Assembly (NCBI RefSeq): GCF_039655775.1
Contig: NZ_JBBYXJ010000001.1
Coordinates: forward strand, 248,001 to 312,000
DNA length: 64,000 nucleotides
Reading direction: 5' to 3'
DNA from: Iodidimonas sp. SYSU 1G8
GTDB taxonomy: Bacteria; Pseudomonadota; Alphaproteobacteria; SMXS01
A program made the translations under genes and the position numbers. A model generated the notes under the pieces. The model was given only the letters and a program-made list of their open reading frames with translations, had not been told where the DNA came from and searched no databases. Positions 8,556 through 18,161 of this stretch are shown here, in pieces. How positions within the stretch are numbered: the stretch's first letter is position 1; every line of letters starts with the position of its first letter.

Positions 8556-9707
8556 TTGGCTGTCCCTCTGATCCAGCAAGTGCGCGTCGCCAGCTACATC
8601 ATGAAGCAGAAGCTGAAGGGCAATAAGCGCTATCCGCTGGTGCTGATGCTCGAGCCCTTGTTCCGCTGCAATCTCGCCTGCTCGGGCTGCGGCAAGATCG
8701 ACTATCCGGATGCGATTCTGAACCGGCGGCTGTCGGTCGAGGAATGTCTCGAGGCGGTCGACGAGTGCGGAGCGCCGATGGTATCGATCCCGGGCGGTGA
8801 GCCGCTGCTGCACAAGGAGATCGACAAGATCGTCGAGGGCATCATCGCCCGCAAGAAGTTCGTCTATCTGTGCACCAACGCGTTGCTGCTCAAGAAGAAG
8901 ATGGACCTGTTCAAGCCATCTCCCTACCTGACTTTCTCGGTTCATCTGGACGGCCTCAAGGAAGAGCACGACAAGTCCGTGTCGCAGGAAGGTGTCTTCG
9001 ACCGGGCCGTCGAAGCGATCCAGCAGGCGGTGCAGCGCGGTTTCCGCGTCACCGTCAACTGCACCCTGTTCAACAATGCCGAACCGGAGCGCGTTGCCGA
9101 CTTCTTCGATTACGTGAAGACGCTGGGCGTCGAAGGCGTCACCGTATCGCCGGGCTATGCCTATGAGCGTGCGCCCATGCAGGACCACTTCCTGTCGCGC
9201 CGCGATACCAAGGAACTCTTCCGCAACGTCTTCCGTCTCGGCGACAAGCGTGGCAGCAACTGGGTGTTCAACCAGTCGACCCTGTATCTGGATTTCCTCG
9301 CGGGCAACCAGACCTATGAATGCACGCCCTGGGGCAGCCCCGCGCGCAACGTCTTCGGTTGGCAGAAGCCGTGCTATCTGTTGGGCGAGGGCTATACCTC
9401 GACCTTCAAGGAGTTGATGGAAACCACCGACTGGGACAGCTACGGCACGGGCAAATATGAAAAGTGCGCCAACTGCATGGTTCACTGCGGCTATGAGCCG
9501 ACCGCCGTCACCGACACGGTGTCAAACCCGCTGAAGGCGCTGAAGGTGTTCATGAAGGGCGTCTCGACCGATGCCCCGATGGCGCCGGATATCCCGCTGC
9601 AGAACCAGCGGCCCGCGACCTACGTGTTCGAGAAGCAGGTCACCACCTTCATGACCGACCTACATGAAGAAAAGGCGCGGGACGCCGAGACGAGCAAGGT
9701 CGCTTAG
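8556..9707 (+). CDS. hpnH: Adenosyl-hopene transferase HpnH (radical SAM)
   Basis: HpnH joins the 5'-deoxyadenosyl group of SAM to diploptene, the first step in building C35 extended hopanoids. The 383-residue protein carries the radical-SAM CxxxCxxC motif at Cys38/42/45 (RCNLACSGC), SIPGGEPLL after it, and a C-terminal cysteine region (KCANCMVHCGYEPTA) seen in the HpnH group. Translation starts with TTG at 8556, with AAAGGA nine bases upstream; the homologous N-terminus (MAVPLIQQVRVASYI) supports this. It follows ispH, and its 3' end overlaps the oppositely transcribed hpnG by 48 bases. Confidence 0.95.
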   Translation: MAVPLIQQVRVASYIMKQKLKGNKRYPLVLMLEPLFRCNLACSGCGKIDYPDAILNRRLSVEECLEAVDECGAPMVSIPGGEPLLHKEIDKIVEGIIARKKFVYLCTNALLLKKKMDLFKPSPYLTFSVHLDGLKEEHDKSVSQEGVFDRAVEAIQQAVQRGFRVTVNCTLFNNAEPERVADFFDYVKTLGVEGVTVSPGYAYERAPMQDHFLSRRDTKELFRNVFRLGDKRGSNWVFNQSTLYLDFLAGNQTYECTPWGSPARNVFGWQKPCYLLGEGYTSTFKELMETTDWDSYGTGKYEKCANCMVHCGYEPTAVTDTVSNPLKALKVFMKGVSTDAPMAPDIPLQNQRPATYVFEKQVTTFMTDLHEEKARDAETSKVA

Positions 9708-10355
9708 GGTCCGCTTCGCCGCCGCGGTGTTCAGGCCGAGGCGGATCATGTCGCCGATTTCCCAAGGATGAAGACCCAGCACCGTGAGCGCCCTGACAGC
9801 GCTCACGGTGCCGTCATTGTTCATGGCCTCGATGGCCGACACGGGCACCATGCGATTGTGCGCGTCGGCGACCGCGCGCAGGGCAAGGAACCGCGCCCCG
9901 CGATCTCTCGCGATCTCGGCCACGCCGAAGCTTTCCATGTCGACGCCTAGGGCGCGGGTCTGGATGTGCAGGAACCGCTTGTCGGACGGCGTCGCCGCCG
10001 GTGGGTCGCTATGGGCGAGATTGCCGTGCCGGGATGGAAATTTCTGACCGGCGATGCCCTCGCGCAGACGGCCCATCCAGGCGGCGTCGACATCGATGGC
10101 ATCGCTCCAGTGAATCACCTGGTCGGCCAGCAGCAGGGTGCCGGGCCTGGCTTCTTCGAGCAGGCTGCCGGCGATGCCGAAGCTCAGCAAGGCGTCGGCG
10201 CCATCGTCCATCAAGGCTTCGGCCGCACGGCGCGCGGGACGGTAGCCAGGACCCGCGCAGATGACCTTGATGTCGGCGCCGGCGGATTTTGCCAGCTCGG
10301 CCGCGAGGATATCCGCTTCGAACTGCATGCCGGTGACGATACCAAGACGGGTCAT
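9660..10355 (-). CDS. hpnG: Hopanoid phosphorylase/nucleosidase HpnG
   Basis: HpnG removes adenine from adenosylhopane to give ribosylhopane, the step after HpnH. The 231-residue protein has the purine nucleoside phosphorylase/MTA-SAH nucleosidase fold: MTRLGIVTGMQFEADIL at the N-terminus, SFGIAGSL near residue 58-65, and VDMESFGVAEIA near 137, the usual substrate-binding Met-Glu pair. Its start overlaps the hpnE stop by four bases (ATGA), placing it last in dxs-hpnD-hpnE-hpnG. Its final 48 bases are antisense to the end of hpnH, so the genes for consecutive steps are transcribed towards each other. Confidence 0.92.
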   Translation of the reverse strand: MTRLGIVTGMQFEADILAAELAKSAGADIKVICAGPGYRPARRAAEALMDDGADALLSFGIAGSLLEEARPGTLLLADQVIHWSDAIDVDAAWMGRLREGIAGQKFPSRHGNLAHSDPPAATPSDKRFLHIQTRALGVDMESFGVAEIARDRGARFLALRAVADAHNRMVPVSAIEAMNNDGTVSAVRALTVLGLHPWEIGDMIRLGLNTAAAKRTLSDLARLGVPRLFFM

Positions 10356-11620
10356 GACCCGGTTCCTCCGATTGTGCGGGATGCTAACTCCGCGGCCCGG
10401 TTACCCGAGCGGATGGCGCCTTCGATGGTGGCGGGCAGGCCGGTGTCGGTCCAGTCGCCCGCGAGAAAAAGGTTGCCGATGACCGTCGCCGCGTCGGGCC
10501 GCTGAATGACAGCCTCCGGCGTCTGGGCGAAAGTCGCACGGCGCTCCTTGACGACGCGGTAAGGCGGCATCTCGTCGGTGATCGCGAGAGCGGCGCGCAC
10601 ATCGCGCCAGCATCGCCCGGCGATATCCTCTGAATCCATCTGCGCTTCGCGCCGCGCGGCGCTGATGGTGATCGAGACGACATCGCCCCGGACGAATATC
10701 CATTGGGCGAAGCCGCCGACGATGCCGATGATCTCGGTGGCATCCGTCCCACGCGGCGGGCGCGGCAGCCGGAAATGGACGTTCACGATGGGATCGCCGG
10801 CAGGCGGCGTGGTGAGACCGGGCAGCAACGCTGCCGCGTCCCAAGGCGGCACGGCGAGAATGACCATGTCGCCCTGCGCGATCTCGATCCGCTCGTCGCC
10901 CGCGATCAAGCCCGAGACGCGGCCTTGCGTACGTTCGAGCGACTGGATACGACTCCCGAAACGCACATCCACGCCGCGCGCGGCCAGAGTGTCCAGAGCG
11001 GGATCGATGAAGCTGTCGGCGAGGCTGTGACGGGCGATCAGGGGACGGCATGACGCCGAGCCTTTCGCGAAGGTCTCCAGCAGTACCGGCTTCATCAGGA
11101 CGGCGGCCGCTTCATCGGCCGGGGCATTGATCGCGGCGATAATCAACGGCTCCCAGAGGCCTCGGTACAGCGGCCCTTCGGCCGGCAGCACATCGGCGAC
11201 TGTCTGGCCTTCCTGGGCCAGCAGGAGCTTGATCGCGGGCAGATAGGAGAAGGCATTGGCGCCGGGCACGCCGCGCCTAGGTATCAGAACCCACCAGGGA
11301 ATCGGCCCCGAATTGGGGCGCACCGTCCAGCGCTTGCCCGTGGAGACATCCATGAAGGGGAAGGCGGCCTTCGCGGGACCGACCATGCGGTCGCGCGCCT
11401 TGACCTCGTCGAGGAATGCCATCGCCGCCTTGTTGCCACTCATCACCAGATGGTTGCCGTTATCCAGCACGCAGCCCAGTGTGTCGTCATGATAGGAACG
11501 GCAGCGTCCGCCCGCGCGGCGCGTGGCCTCCAGCAGGGTGACCTGTCGCCCTGTCCGCGACAGCGAGAGCGCCGCGCTCAGGCCGGCCAGTCCTGCGCCG
11601 ATGATGTGAATGCGTGCCAT
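10352..11620 (-). CDS. hpnE: Squalene-forming FAD-dependent desaturase/reductase HpnE
   Basis: HpnE (squalene-associated FAD-dependent desaturase) converts hydroxysqualene to squalene, after HpnD and HpnC have acted. The 422-residue protein opens with the Rossmann FAD motif GAGLAGLSAALSL at 7-19 followed by LLEATRRAGGRCRSY, as in phytoene desaturase relatives, and ends with the second FAD contact LFLAGDWTDTGLPATIEGA. The hpnD stop lies four bases upstream and hpnG overlaps its end, so translation of the three is probably coupled. The start has only a weak ribosome site, consistent with coupling. Confidence 0.93.
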   Translation of the reverse strand: MARIHIIGAGLAGLSAALSLSRTGRQVTLLEATRRAGGRCRSYHDDTLGCVLDNGNHLVMSGNKAAMAFLDEVKARDRMVGPAKAAFPFMDVSTGKRWTVRPNSGPIPWWVLIPRRGVPGANAFSYLPAIKLLLAQEGQTVADVLPAEGPLYRGLWEPLIIAAINAPADEAAAVLMKPVLLETFAKGSASCRPLIARHSLADSFIDPALDTLAARGVDVRFGSRIQSLERTQGRVSGLIAGDERIEIAQGDMVILAVPPWDAAALLPGLTTPPAGDPIVNVHFRLPRPPRGTDATEIIGIVGGFAQWIFVRGDVVSITISAARREAQMDSEDIAGRCWRDVRAALAITDEMPPYRVVKERRATFAQTPEAVIQRPDAATVIGNLFLAGDWTDTGLPATIEGAIRSGNRAAELASRTIGGTGS

Positions 11621-11624
11621 GAGC

Positions 11625-12506
11625 TCAGAAGATACCGTAACGCACCGCGATCCAAAGCTTTTCCAGTTTGGAAACGCCCTTGGGCATGCTGTGAGGCAGG
11701 TATGACCAGTCTTCCGCGATTAGACGGTCGAATGTCTTGCGATAGACCATCATCATGATGATCGCGGGGCGCATGGCCCGCCGCGAACACCGGGCGATGG
11801 CGGCTTCCGCCAGCCGGAACTCCTCTTCCGCGCGCACGGCGAGATCGCGGCAAGTCTTTCGCAGGCGCGGGTCGTTTAGCACCAGGGCGGGATCGGAAGA
11901 CTCGATCCCTGCGCCGGTCAGCAGTTCGCGGGGCAGATAAAGCCGTCCCATGGCGGCATCCTCTTCCACATCGCGCAGGATATTGGTCAGCTGCAGAGCA
12001 AGACCGAGGTGATCGGCTGTTTCCTGTCCGGCCGTGCCGGGTTCGCCGAAGATGCGGATGCACAATCGACCGACGGCGCAGGCGACGCGGTCGCAATACA
12101 GGATCAGCTCGTCCATGGAGGGCGCCCGGATCGGGCCGATGCCATCCATTTCCATGCCGTAGATCAGCGCGACGAAATCTTTCTTTTCAAGCCCATAGGC
12201 ATCCAGCGCGGGCAGCAGCACGCGGGTAATGGGATGACTGGGCTCACCGCGATACAGGGCGTCGATCTCGGCGCGCCAGCGTTCCAGGCCGATCCGCTTC
12301 TCGGCATCGGACGCGTCGCCATCGGCGATGTCATCCACTTCGCGCGCGAAGGCGTAGACCGCGAAGATGGCATCACGCTTCTCGGTCGGCAGGACCCGCA
12401 TGGCCCAATAGAAGGACGAGCCGGCGGACATCACGGTTTCGCGAACCCGCGCCAGATCGGTGGGGCTGGGCGGGACAGGCGATAGGGAAGGCTGTGCCAG
12501 CGACAC
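11625..12506 (-). CDS. hpnD: Presqualene diphosphate synthase HpnD
   Basis: HpnD condenses two farnesyl diphosphates to presqualene diphosphate. The 293-residue protein has both aspartate-rich motifs of the trans-isoprenyl synthase fold: AREVDDIADGD and LTNILRDVEEDAAMGR, plus VGRLCIRIFG. The frame runs open to 12668 inside dxs, but a GTG at 12506 with AGAGGA seven bases upstream gives the family N-terminus and leaves a 20-base gap to the dxs stop. It is second in the dxs-hpnD-hpnE-hpnG operon. Together with HpnC and HpnE it replaces the single squalene synthase of eukaryotes. Confidence 0.94.
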   Translation of the reverse strand: MSLAQPSLSPVPPSPTDLARVRETVMSAGSSFYWAMRVLPTEKRDAIFAVYAFAREVDDIADGDASDAEKRIGLERWRAEIDALYRGEPSHPITRVLLPALDAYGLEKKDFVALIYGMEMDGIGPIRAPSMDELILYCDRVACAVGRLCIRIFGEPGTAGQETADHLGLALQLTNILRDVEEDAAMGRLYLPRELLTGAGIESSDPALVLNDPRLRKTCRDLAVRAEEEFRLAEAAIARCSRRAMRPAIIMMMVYRKTFDRLIAEDWSYLPHSMPKGVSKLEKLWIAVRYGIF

Positions 12507-12526
12507 GGCGAGTCCTCTGAGAGAAG

Positions 12527-14446
12527 TCAGTTCGCGCCGACCTCGCGCAGCAATTGCGGTTGTCCGAGCGCGCCCAGCACTGTCGTGACCACGTCGCCCG
12601 GCGTCAAGCGGGCTTCGGCATATTGTTGCTCTGGGCTGCCATGGCCGATGAAGAAATCGGGCAGGCACATGGTGCGGACCTTCACGCCCGTGTCCAGCAA
12701 GCCCTCGCGTGCCATGTGCTGCAGCACATGGGCGCCAAAGCCCCCTGCGGCGCCTTCCTCGACGATCACCAGCACTTCATGGTTGAGCGCGAGGCGCCGG
12801 ATCAGATCATGATCCAGCGGTTTGGCGAACCGGGCATCGGCGACGGTCGCGGGCAAGCCATAGTGGGCCAGTTCGTCGGCCGCCTTGAGGCAATCGTGCA
12901 ATCGGGTCCCCAGCGACAGCAGGGCGATGCGGTTGCCTTCTCGCACGATACGCCCCTTGCCGATGGGCAGTTCCTGGCCGCGCGCGGGCAGGGCGACCCC
13001 ACAGCCTTCGCCGCGCGGATAGCGCATCGCCGAGGGACGGTCGTCGATGGCGAGCGATGTCACCAGCATGTGCTTCAGCTCGGCCTCGTCGGCGGGCGCC
13101 ATCACGACGAAGTCGGGCAGGCAGCACAGATAGGCGAGATCGAAACTGCCGGCGTGTGTCGCGCCATCGGCGCCGACGAGGCCGGCGCGGTCCATGGCGA
13201 AGCGGACGGGCAGGCGCTGGATGGCGACATCATGGACCACCTGATCATACGCGCGCTGCAGGAAGGTTGAATAGATCGCGACGATGGGCTTCATGCCTTC
13301 CGTCGCCAGACCAGCGGCGAACGTCACCGCATGCTGTTCGGCGATGCCCACATCATGGGTGCGTTCGGGGAAGCGGCGGCCGAAGATGTCAAGGCCCGTG
13401 CCGGAGGGCATCGCGGCAGTGATCGCGACAATGCTCGGATCGTGCTCGGCTTCCTCGATCAGGCCCTGGGCGAAGACAGCCGTATAGCTCGGTGCCTTTG
13501 GGGCGGACTTCACCTGCTCGCCCGTCTCCAGGTTGAACTTGTTGACCGCGTGATATTTCTCGGCGTTCGGCGCCTTGAACGGATGGCCCTTGCCCTTCTC
13601 CGTCAGCACATGCAGCAGCACGGGGCCGGTTGCTTCGCTGTCGCGGATCCGGTCGAGGACGGTGACCAGATGGTCGATGTTGTGGCCATCGACCGGCCCG
13701 ACATACTCGAAGCCGAGGTCCTCGAACAGGGTGCCGCGATGGTCGGGACCGGCGGCGTGCGCTTTGGCGCGTTCTTCCGCGTCGGCGAATGGCAGCGGAT
13801 CGGCAGCACGGACGCGGGACCGGATGTCCGCCAGCGACAGTAGCGGGTTCTCCTCGACGATCCTTAGCAGATAGTGGCTCAACGCGCCCACGGCCGGCGC
13901 GATGGACATGGCATTGTCGTTCAGGATGACCAGAAGGCGCGAATTCAGCGCGCCCGCGTTGTTCATGGCCTCGTAGGCCATGCCGGCGCTGATCGCGCCA
14001 TCACCGATCACGGCGACGACATGATTGTCCGCCTGCTTCATGTCGCGGGCGACGGCCATGCCCAGCCCGGCGGAAATCGAGGTGGAGCTGTGCGCGGCGC
14101 CGAACGGATCGAAGTCGCTCTCGCTGCGCTTCGTAAAGCCGTAGAGCCCGCCCTTCTGGCGAATTGAACGGATCCGGTCGCGGCGGCCGGTCAGCACTTT
14201 GTGCGGATACGCCTGGTGGCTGACATCCCAGATGATGCGATCATCCGGGGTATTGAAGATGTAGTGCAAGGCGACGGTGAGTTCGACGACGCCGAGGCCC
14301 GCGCCGAAATGTCCGCCGGTCTGGGACGCGGCATCAATGATTTCCCCCCGCAATTCGTCTGCGAGCTGTCGCAACTGGCTGGGATCCAGTGCCCTCAGGA
14401 GGTCAGGGGTTGCGATGGTGTCGAGTAGCGGAGTCTTTAACGCCAT
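12527..14446 (-). CDS. dxs: 1-deoxy-D-xylulose-5-phosphate synthase (Dxs)
   Basis: First enzyme of the MEP isoprenoid pathway: it joins pyruvate and glyceraldehyde 3-phosphate using thiamine diphosphate. The 639-residue protein has the expected length and motifs: [18 protein letters not shown], the ThDP/Mg motif [28 protein letters not shown] with the catalytic glutamate, and the transketolase C-terminal domain ending [15 protein letters not shown]. It heads dxs-hpnD-hpnE-hpnG, so precursor supply is tied to squalene formation. The 164 bases between it and hpnB probably hold its promoter; I see a small GCATA-GCAA-TATGC hairpin at about 14505 but no clear promoter boxes. Confidence 0.96.
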   Translation of the reverse strand: MALKTPLLDTIATPDLLRALDPSQLRQLADELRGEIIDAASQTGGHFGAGLGVVELTVALHYIFNTPDDRIIWDVSHQAYPHKVLTGRRDRIRSIRQKGGLYGFTKRSESDFDPFGAAHSSTSISAGLGMAVARDMKQADNHVVAVIGDGAISAGMAYEAMNNAGALNSRLLVILNDNAMSIAPAVGALSHYLLRIVEENPLLSLADIRSRVRAADPLPFADAEERAKAHAAGPDHRGTLFEDLGFEYVGPVDGHNIDHLVTVLDRIRDSEATGPVLLHVLTEKGKGHPFKAPNAEKYHAVNKFNLETGEQVKSAPKAPSYTAVFAQGLIEEAEHDPSIVAITAAMPSGTGLDIFGRRFPERTHDVGIAEQHAVTFAAGLATEGMKPIVAIYSTFLQRAYDQVVHDVAIQRLPVRFAMDRAGLVGADGATHAGSFDLAYLCCLPDFVVMAPADEAELKHMLVTSLAIDDRPSAMRYPRGEGCGVALPARGQELPIGKGRIVREGNRIALLSLGTRLHDCLKAADELAHYGLPATVADARFAKPLDHDLIRRLALNHEVLVIVEEGAAGGFGAHVLQHMAREGLLDTGVKVRTMCLPDFFIGHGSPEQQYAEARLTPGDVVTTVLGALGQPQLLREVGAN

Positions 14447-14610
14447 AGGTCCCGGTCGTTCTTGATCATGGGCCGTGAACAGGGACGGTTACACTGCCTC
14501 GGACATTTTGCATAGCAATATGCGCCGCGTAGCCTGACCCCTCCAGCTGCCATATATGGTAGAGCAGTCGGCGTCCTGCGCCAACTTGTTGCCGCGCCCG
14601 GCCGGCCGAA

Positions 14611-15780
14611 TCACCCCTGCATCTGCGAAGTGTGACTTTTTTGATACTCCCGATCCTTCCACCGGCTGGTCGCTCCCAGCCAGTGGTTGAGCGCGGAATG
14701 GACGGTCATTGCCGCATAAAGCGCGGCGGCAAGAGGCAGCGCCAGACTTGCCGCGACTGGCTGGCGATAGTCCCTTTCGGTGGGGATATACGCAAATGCC
14801 ATCAGTCCCCAGGCAAGCGTCCCCATGAGCGCCGGCAGTGTCTGCTGATGCAGCGGCCAGCTCACGAGCAGCAGCGGCGGTAACAGGAATGTGACCGTCA
14901 GCCCGGCCATGGTGCCGATCAGAAGAAGAACGGAGTACCGAAGCTGTGTGAAGGCCGTGCGCGTCACCATGCGCCATAGATCCGCCAAGCCCGCCGATTC
15001 CCGCAGGCTCAGGCTCTCATCGGCCAGGCCGAGCCAGATCCGACCCCCGCTACGTTTCACGGCGGTCCCCAGCGCGCAGTCATCGATCAGCTTGCCGCGG
15101 ATCGCTGCGATGCCGCCGATCCGCTCCAGCGCGGCGCTCCGGAGCAGGACGCAGCCTCCGGCGGCGCCCGCCACCCTGGAACGCGGGTCGTTGACGGCCG
15201 GGAAGGGATAAAGCATCTGAAAGAAGAACACGAAAGCCGGCACCAGCAAGCGTTCCCACAGCGTCTCGCAGTGCAGCTTTACCATCTGGGAAACGAGATC
15301 AAGCCGATCGGTTTCGGCATGGCCGACCAACTGACGAAGGATACCCGGCGGATGCGCGATATCCGCGTCGGTAAACCATAGGTAAGGCGCTGGTGCTTCC
15401 ATGGCCGCGTGGCGCAGACCCCGGTCCAGGGCCCACAGTTTCCCACTCCAGCCTTCGGGAAGCATCTCGCCATCGATGACGTCGATCCGACGAATGGCGG
15501 AGGCGGCGACCCGCCGCGCCATCTCGCCGGTACCGTCGGTGCTGCCATCATCGACGATGATGATGCGGAGCAGGCCGGGATAATCCTGCGCGGCGAGGGC
15601 CGCGACGCAGTGGGCGATGGTGGCGGCCTCGTCGCGGGCCGGCACGATGGCGGTGACCGCCGGCCAGCTGTCGAGCGCGGCCGCGGGACCCAGGCGCTGG
15701 TCGGCGCGCCAGAAGCGGTGATGGAAGAAGACCAGATAAAGCCAAGCCAACAGCCCGGCGGCCCCCAGCGCGACGAGCAT
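14611..15780 (-). CDS. hpnB: Hopanoid-associated glycosyltransferase HpnB
   Basis: A 389-residue family 2 glycosyltransferase of the HpnB group found in hopanoid clusters; its exact step in side-chain modification is not firmly known. Seen: a TM anchor at residues 1-20 (MLVALGAAGLLAWLYLVFF), the GT-A core VTAIVPARDEAATIAHCVAAL, IIVDDGSTDGTGE, the DxD-type site YLWFTDADIAHP, and several C-terminal TM segments (about 285-370). Acts at the inner membrane. The reading frame stays open far into hpnC, but the ATG at 15780, two bases after the hpnC stop, is the family start. It is co-transcribed with hpnC. Confidence 0.9.
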   Translation of the reverse strand: MLVALGAAGLLAWLYLVFFHHRFWRADQRLGPAAALDSWPAVTAIVPARDEAATIAHCVAALAAQDYPGLLRIIIVDDGSTDGTGEMARRVAASAIRRIDVIDGEMLPEGWSGKLWALDRGLRHAAMEAPAPYLWFTDADIAHPPGILRQLVGHAETDRLDLVSQMVKLHCETLWERLLVPAFVFFFQMLYPFPAVNDPRSRVAGAAGGCVLLRSAALERIGGIAAIRGKLIDDCALGTAVKRSGGRIWLGLADESLSLRESAGLADLWRMVTRTAFTQLRYSVLLLIGTMAGLTVTFLLPPLLLVSWPLHQQTLPALMGTLAWGLMAFAYIPTERDYRQPVAASLALPLAAALYAAMTVHSALNHWLGATSRWKDREYQKSHTSQMQG

Positions 15781-15782
15781 GA

Positions 15783-16628
15783 TCAGCCCTTTCGGCGCAG
15801 CAATACGTCGGCGATCCCCAACGCCGAGCAGCCGAGTACGGCGGGTTTGCTCAGGGCGACACGCGCGGCGATGGGGTCTTCGCGCGAGAGCCGTTCGTTC
15901 AGCCGGTCGGCGATGCGGAAGATCACCGCCGATTCGAGCGCCAGCCGCCGGCTCGCCAGCACGCCGGGCAGACGACGCGCCTCGGCGAGCAGGCCGCGAG
16001 TGCCTTGGACGGCGCGGTCCAGAACCTGCCGCATCCCCGGCGTCAGCGCGGGCCGGGCCAGCTCCTCGGTGACGGCGCCGGCTTCCCGCATCCACTCCTG
16101 CGGCAGGTAGACACGGTCCATCTCGGCATAGTCGTCGGCGCAGTCCTGCATGTGGTTGATGACTTGCAGCGCGTTGCACAGCGCGTCGGAATAGCGGTAG
16201 CCGGCGGGATTCTCGCCATGCAGGTCGAGCAGGTAACGCCCGACCGGCGAGGCGGAACGGTCGCAATAGTCGATGAGCTCCGCCCAGCTCTCGTAGCGGT
16301 TCTTCACCGCGTCCTGGCGAAACGCCGAGATCAGGTCGAGGCAGTGACGCGCCGTGACGCCGGTCGCCAGAAGGCTGGCGCGCATGGCGTGCGCCTTGGC
16401 GAAGGCCGGCTCACTGCTTTCGCCCATGATGGCCGCGGCGAAGCCATCCAGCCGGTCGAGCTTTTCGGCCGTCGGAAGGGCCGCATTGTCCGCGATGTCA
16501 TCGATCGCGCGGGCAAAGGCGTAATAGGTCGCGACATGCGGCCGCAGATGCTTGGGCAACAGGAAGGAGCCGACGGGAAAATTCTCGTCGGCGGCACCTT
16601 TTCCGGAGGGAGTTTCAGCCTGGCTCAT
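15783..16628 (-). CDS. hpnC: Hydroxysqualene synthase HpnC
   Basis: HpnC converts presqualene diphosphate to hydroxysqualene. The 281-residue squalene/phytoene-synthase-fold protein shows the first Asp motif ARAIDDIADN at 38-47 and a variant second motif HMQDCADDYAEMDR, which separates HpnC from HpnD. CDRSASPVGRYLLDLHG is also typical. It is upstream of hpnB with a two-base gap. With HpnD and HpnE in the same window, the complete three-enzyme route from farnesyl diphosphate to squalene is present. Confidence 0.93.
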   Translation of the reverse strand: MSQAETPSGKGAADENFPVGSFLLPKHLRPHVATYYAFARAIDDIADNAALPTAEKLDRLDGFAAAIMGESSEPAFAKAHAMRASLLATGVTARHCLDLISAFRQDAVKNRYESWAELIDYCDRSASPVGRYLLDLHGENPAGYRYSDALCNALQVINHMQDCADDYAEMDRVYLPQEWMREAGAVTEELARPALTPGMRQVLDRAVQGTRGLLAEARRLPGVLASRRLALESAVIFRIADRLNERLSREDPIAARVALSKPAVLGCSALGIADVLLRRKG

Positions 16629-16661
16629 GCACGCGGTGATAGCAGCGTCACCGGGCGATTC

Positions 16662-18002
16662 CTACTGGTACTGCGCCTGCAGATCGTCGCGGATGGCGCG
16701 GCCAGCCCGGAAGAAATGGAATGAGGACCAGGCGTAGATGAACAGGAAGGACAGCATGGTGTAGCGCAGCGATTCCTGACCGAACCGCGCATGCATGAAA
16801 TCGCTGACCGCCCCGACGGCGACAGGCCCGAGGCCCATGCCGACCAGATTGGTGAACAGCAGGAAAATCGCCACCGTCGTCGCGCGCATGCGCAGGCTGA
16901 CCATCTGCTGCAGGACCGCGTTGACCGGGCCGATGTAGCAGGAATAGGCCGCGCCCGGCAGCGCCATCAGGGCGATGGAAATCACATAGGCATGCACCGA
17001 GAAACCGCCGATCTGGTAGATCGTCGCGGGCATGAGCAGGACCAGCGCCGAAATCGGGATGGCCGGGATCATGGCGATGGCGGGAATCCAGACGTACCAG
17101 CGCGCGTCCTTGTTGCCCAGCTTGTCGGCCAGCCAGCCGCCGAGCAGCATGCCGCCGACGCCGCCGACGATGAAGGATGGCCCGAGCCACACGCCGATCT
17201 GACCGGAGGTGAGTCCGTGCGAACGCTCGAAGAAGGCCGGGACCCAGGTCTGCGAGCCGTAGCCGCCGAAGACGATCAGCGAGGTGCCGGTGACCAGGTG
17301 GATGAGCGAGCGTCGCGCCGCCAGGAAGCGAACCACTTCCATGAAACTGGGCTGCGCCTCGCCGCTGAGATGCTCGACCTTGTCGGAATAGCCGCGCGGC
17401 GGCTCGCGCAACGTGTACCAGACCACGATCGCGATAATCAGACCGGGTACGCCGGCCGCGACCAGCGCGACTCGCCAGCCATACGATTCGTTGAGCAATC
17501 CGCCCAGGACGAACCCCATCAGCGTGCCGATCGGAATGCCCAGCCCGAAGATTGACAGGGCGAAGGCGCGGCTCTCCTTGGGAAAATAGTCGGCGATGAT
17601 CGACTGCGCGGGCGGCACGCAGCCGGCTTCGCCGACACCGACGCCCATGCGCGCCAGAAACAGCTGCCACATATTGTGAGTCGCGCCGCAGATGGCGGTC
17701 ATCACGCTCCAGACGCCGAGCGAGGCCGCGATGATGCCGACCCGATTCATGCGGTCGGCGACGCGGGCGAGGGGGATGCCGAGCAGGATGTAGGTGCTGG
17801 CGAAGGCCAATCCCGAAACGGCGCCGCCCTCCCAATCGCTGAGGTCGAGATCGTGGGTAATGGTGTTGAGCAGGATCGAAATGATGTTCCGATCCATATG
17901 GCTGAACGCGAAGACGACGGTCAGCAAGCCGAGGACATACCACCGGTACCGCGCCGAGTATGCCGGGACGAGGCCGGGCCCGGCGGCATCAGAGGGTTTC
18001 AC
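16662..18002 (-). CDS. MFS transporter (spinster-like)
   Basis: A 446-residue major facilitator superfamily carrier with about 12 hydrophobic segments in the inner membrane. The loop 2-3 signature IPLARVADRMNRVGII and the first TM motif FAFSHMDRNIISIL fit the spinster-like branch common in alphaproteobacterial catabolic regions. A GTG at 18002 with GAGAAAGG seven bases upstream is preferred to the longer frame that begins at 18089. It lies 33 bases upstream of hpnC on the same strand, so read-through into hpnCB is possible, and it is divergent from the isomerase and kinase genes. Substrate unknown; lipid or organic acid export or uptake are both possible. Confidence 0.85.
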   Translation of the reverse strand: MKPSDAAGPGLVPAYSARYRWYVLGLLTVVFAFSHMDRNIISILLNTITHDLDLSDWEGGAVSGLAFASTYILLGIPLARVADRMNRVGIIAASLGVWSVMTAICGATHNMWQLFLARMGVGVGEAGCVPPAQSIIADYFPKESRAFALSIFGLGIPIGTLMGFVLGGLLNESYGWRVALVAAGVPGLIIAIVVWYTLREPPRGYSDKVEHLSGEAQPSFMEVVRFLAARRSLIHLVTGTSLIVFGGYGSQTWVPAFFERSHGLTSGQIGVWLGPSFIVGGVGGMLLGGWLADKLGNKDARWYVWIPAIAMIPAIPISALVLLMPATIYQIGGFSVHAYVISIALMALPGAAYSCYIGPVNAVLQQMVSLRMRATTVAIFLLFTNLVGMGLGPVAVGAVSDFMHARFGQESLRYTMLSFLFIYAWSSFHFFRAGRAIRDDLQAQYQ

Positions 18003-18067
18003 GGTCGGCCTTTCTCGCTGAAATCGGAACCCGGCATGGGAACGGCGTTGTTGTAGGTGTGTCGGTG

Positions 18068-18097
18068 TTCCATGACAAGGTGGCGACACGGTATATT
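18068..18097 (+). promoter_or_regulatory. Possible promoter for the 18162-20129 operon
   Basis: TTCCAT (three of six), an 18-base spacer and TATATT (five of six) would start transcription near 18104. That would place the conventional ATG at 18072 upstream of the transcript and favour the ATC start at 18162. The -35 box is weak. Confidence 0.25.
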
Positions 18098-18161
18098 CAT
18101 AGAAAATTCTTGCATTGGTGCCATCGGTCGGCAGGATAGCCGCCGGCCAGGGGAGGCGCCG

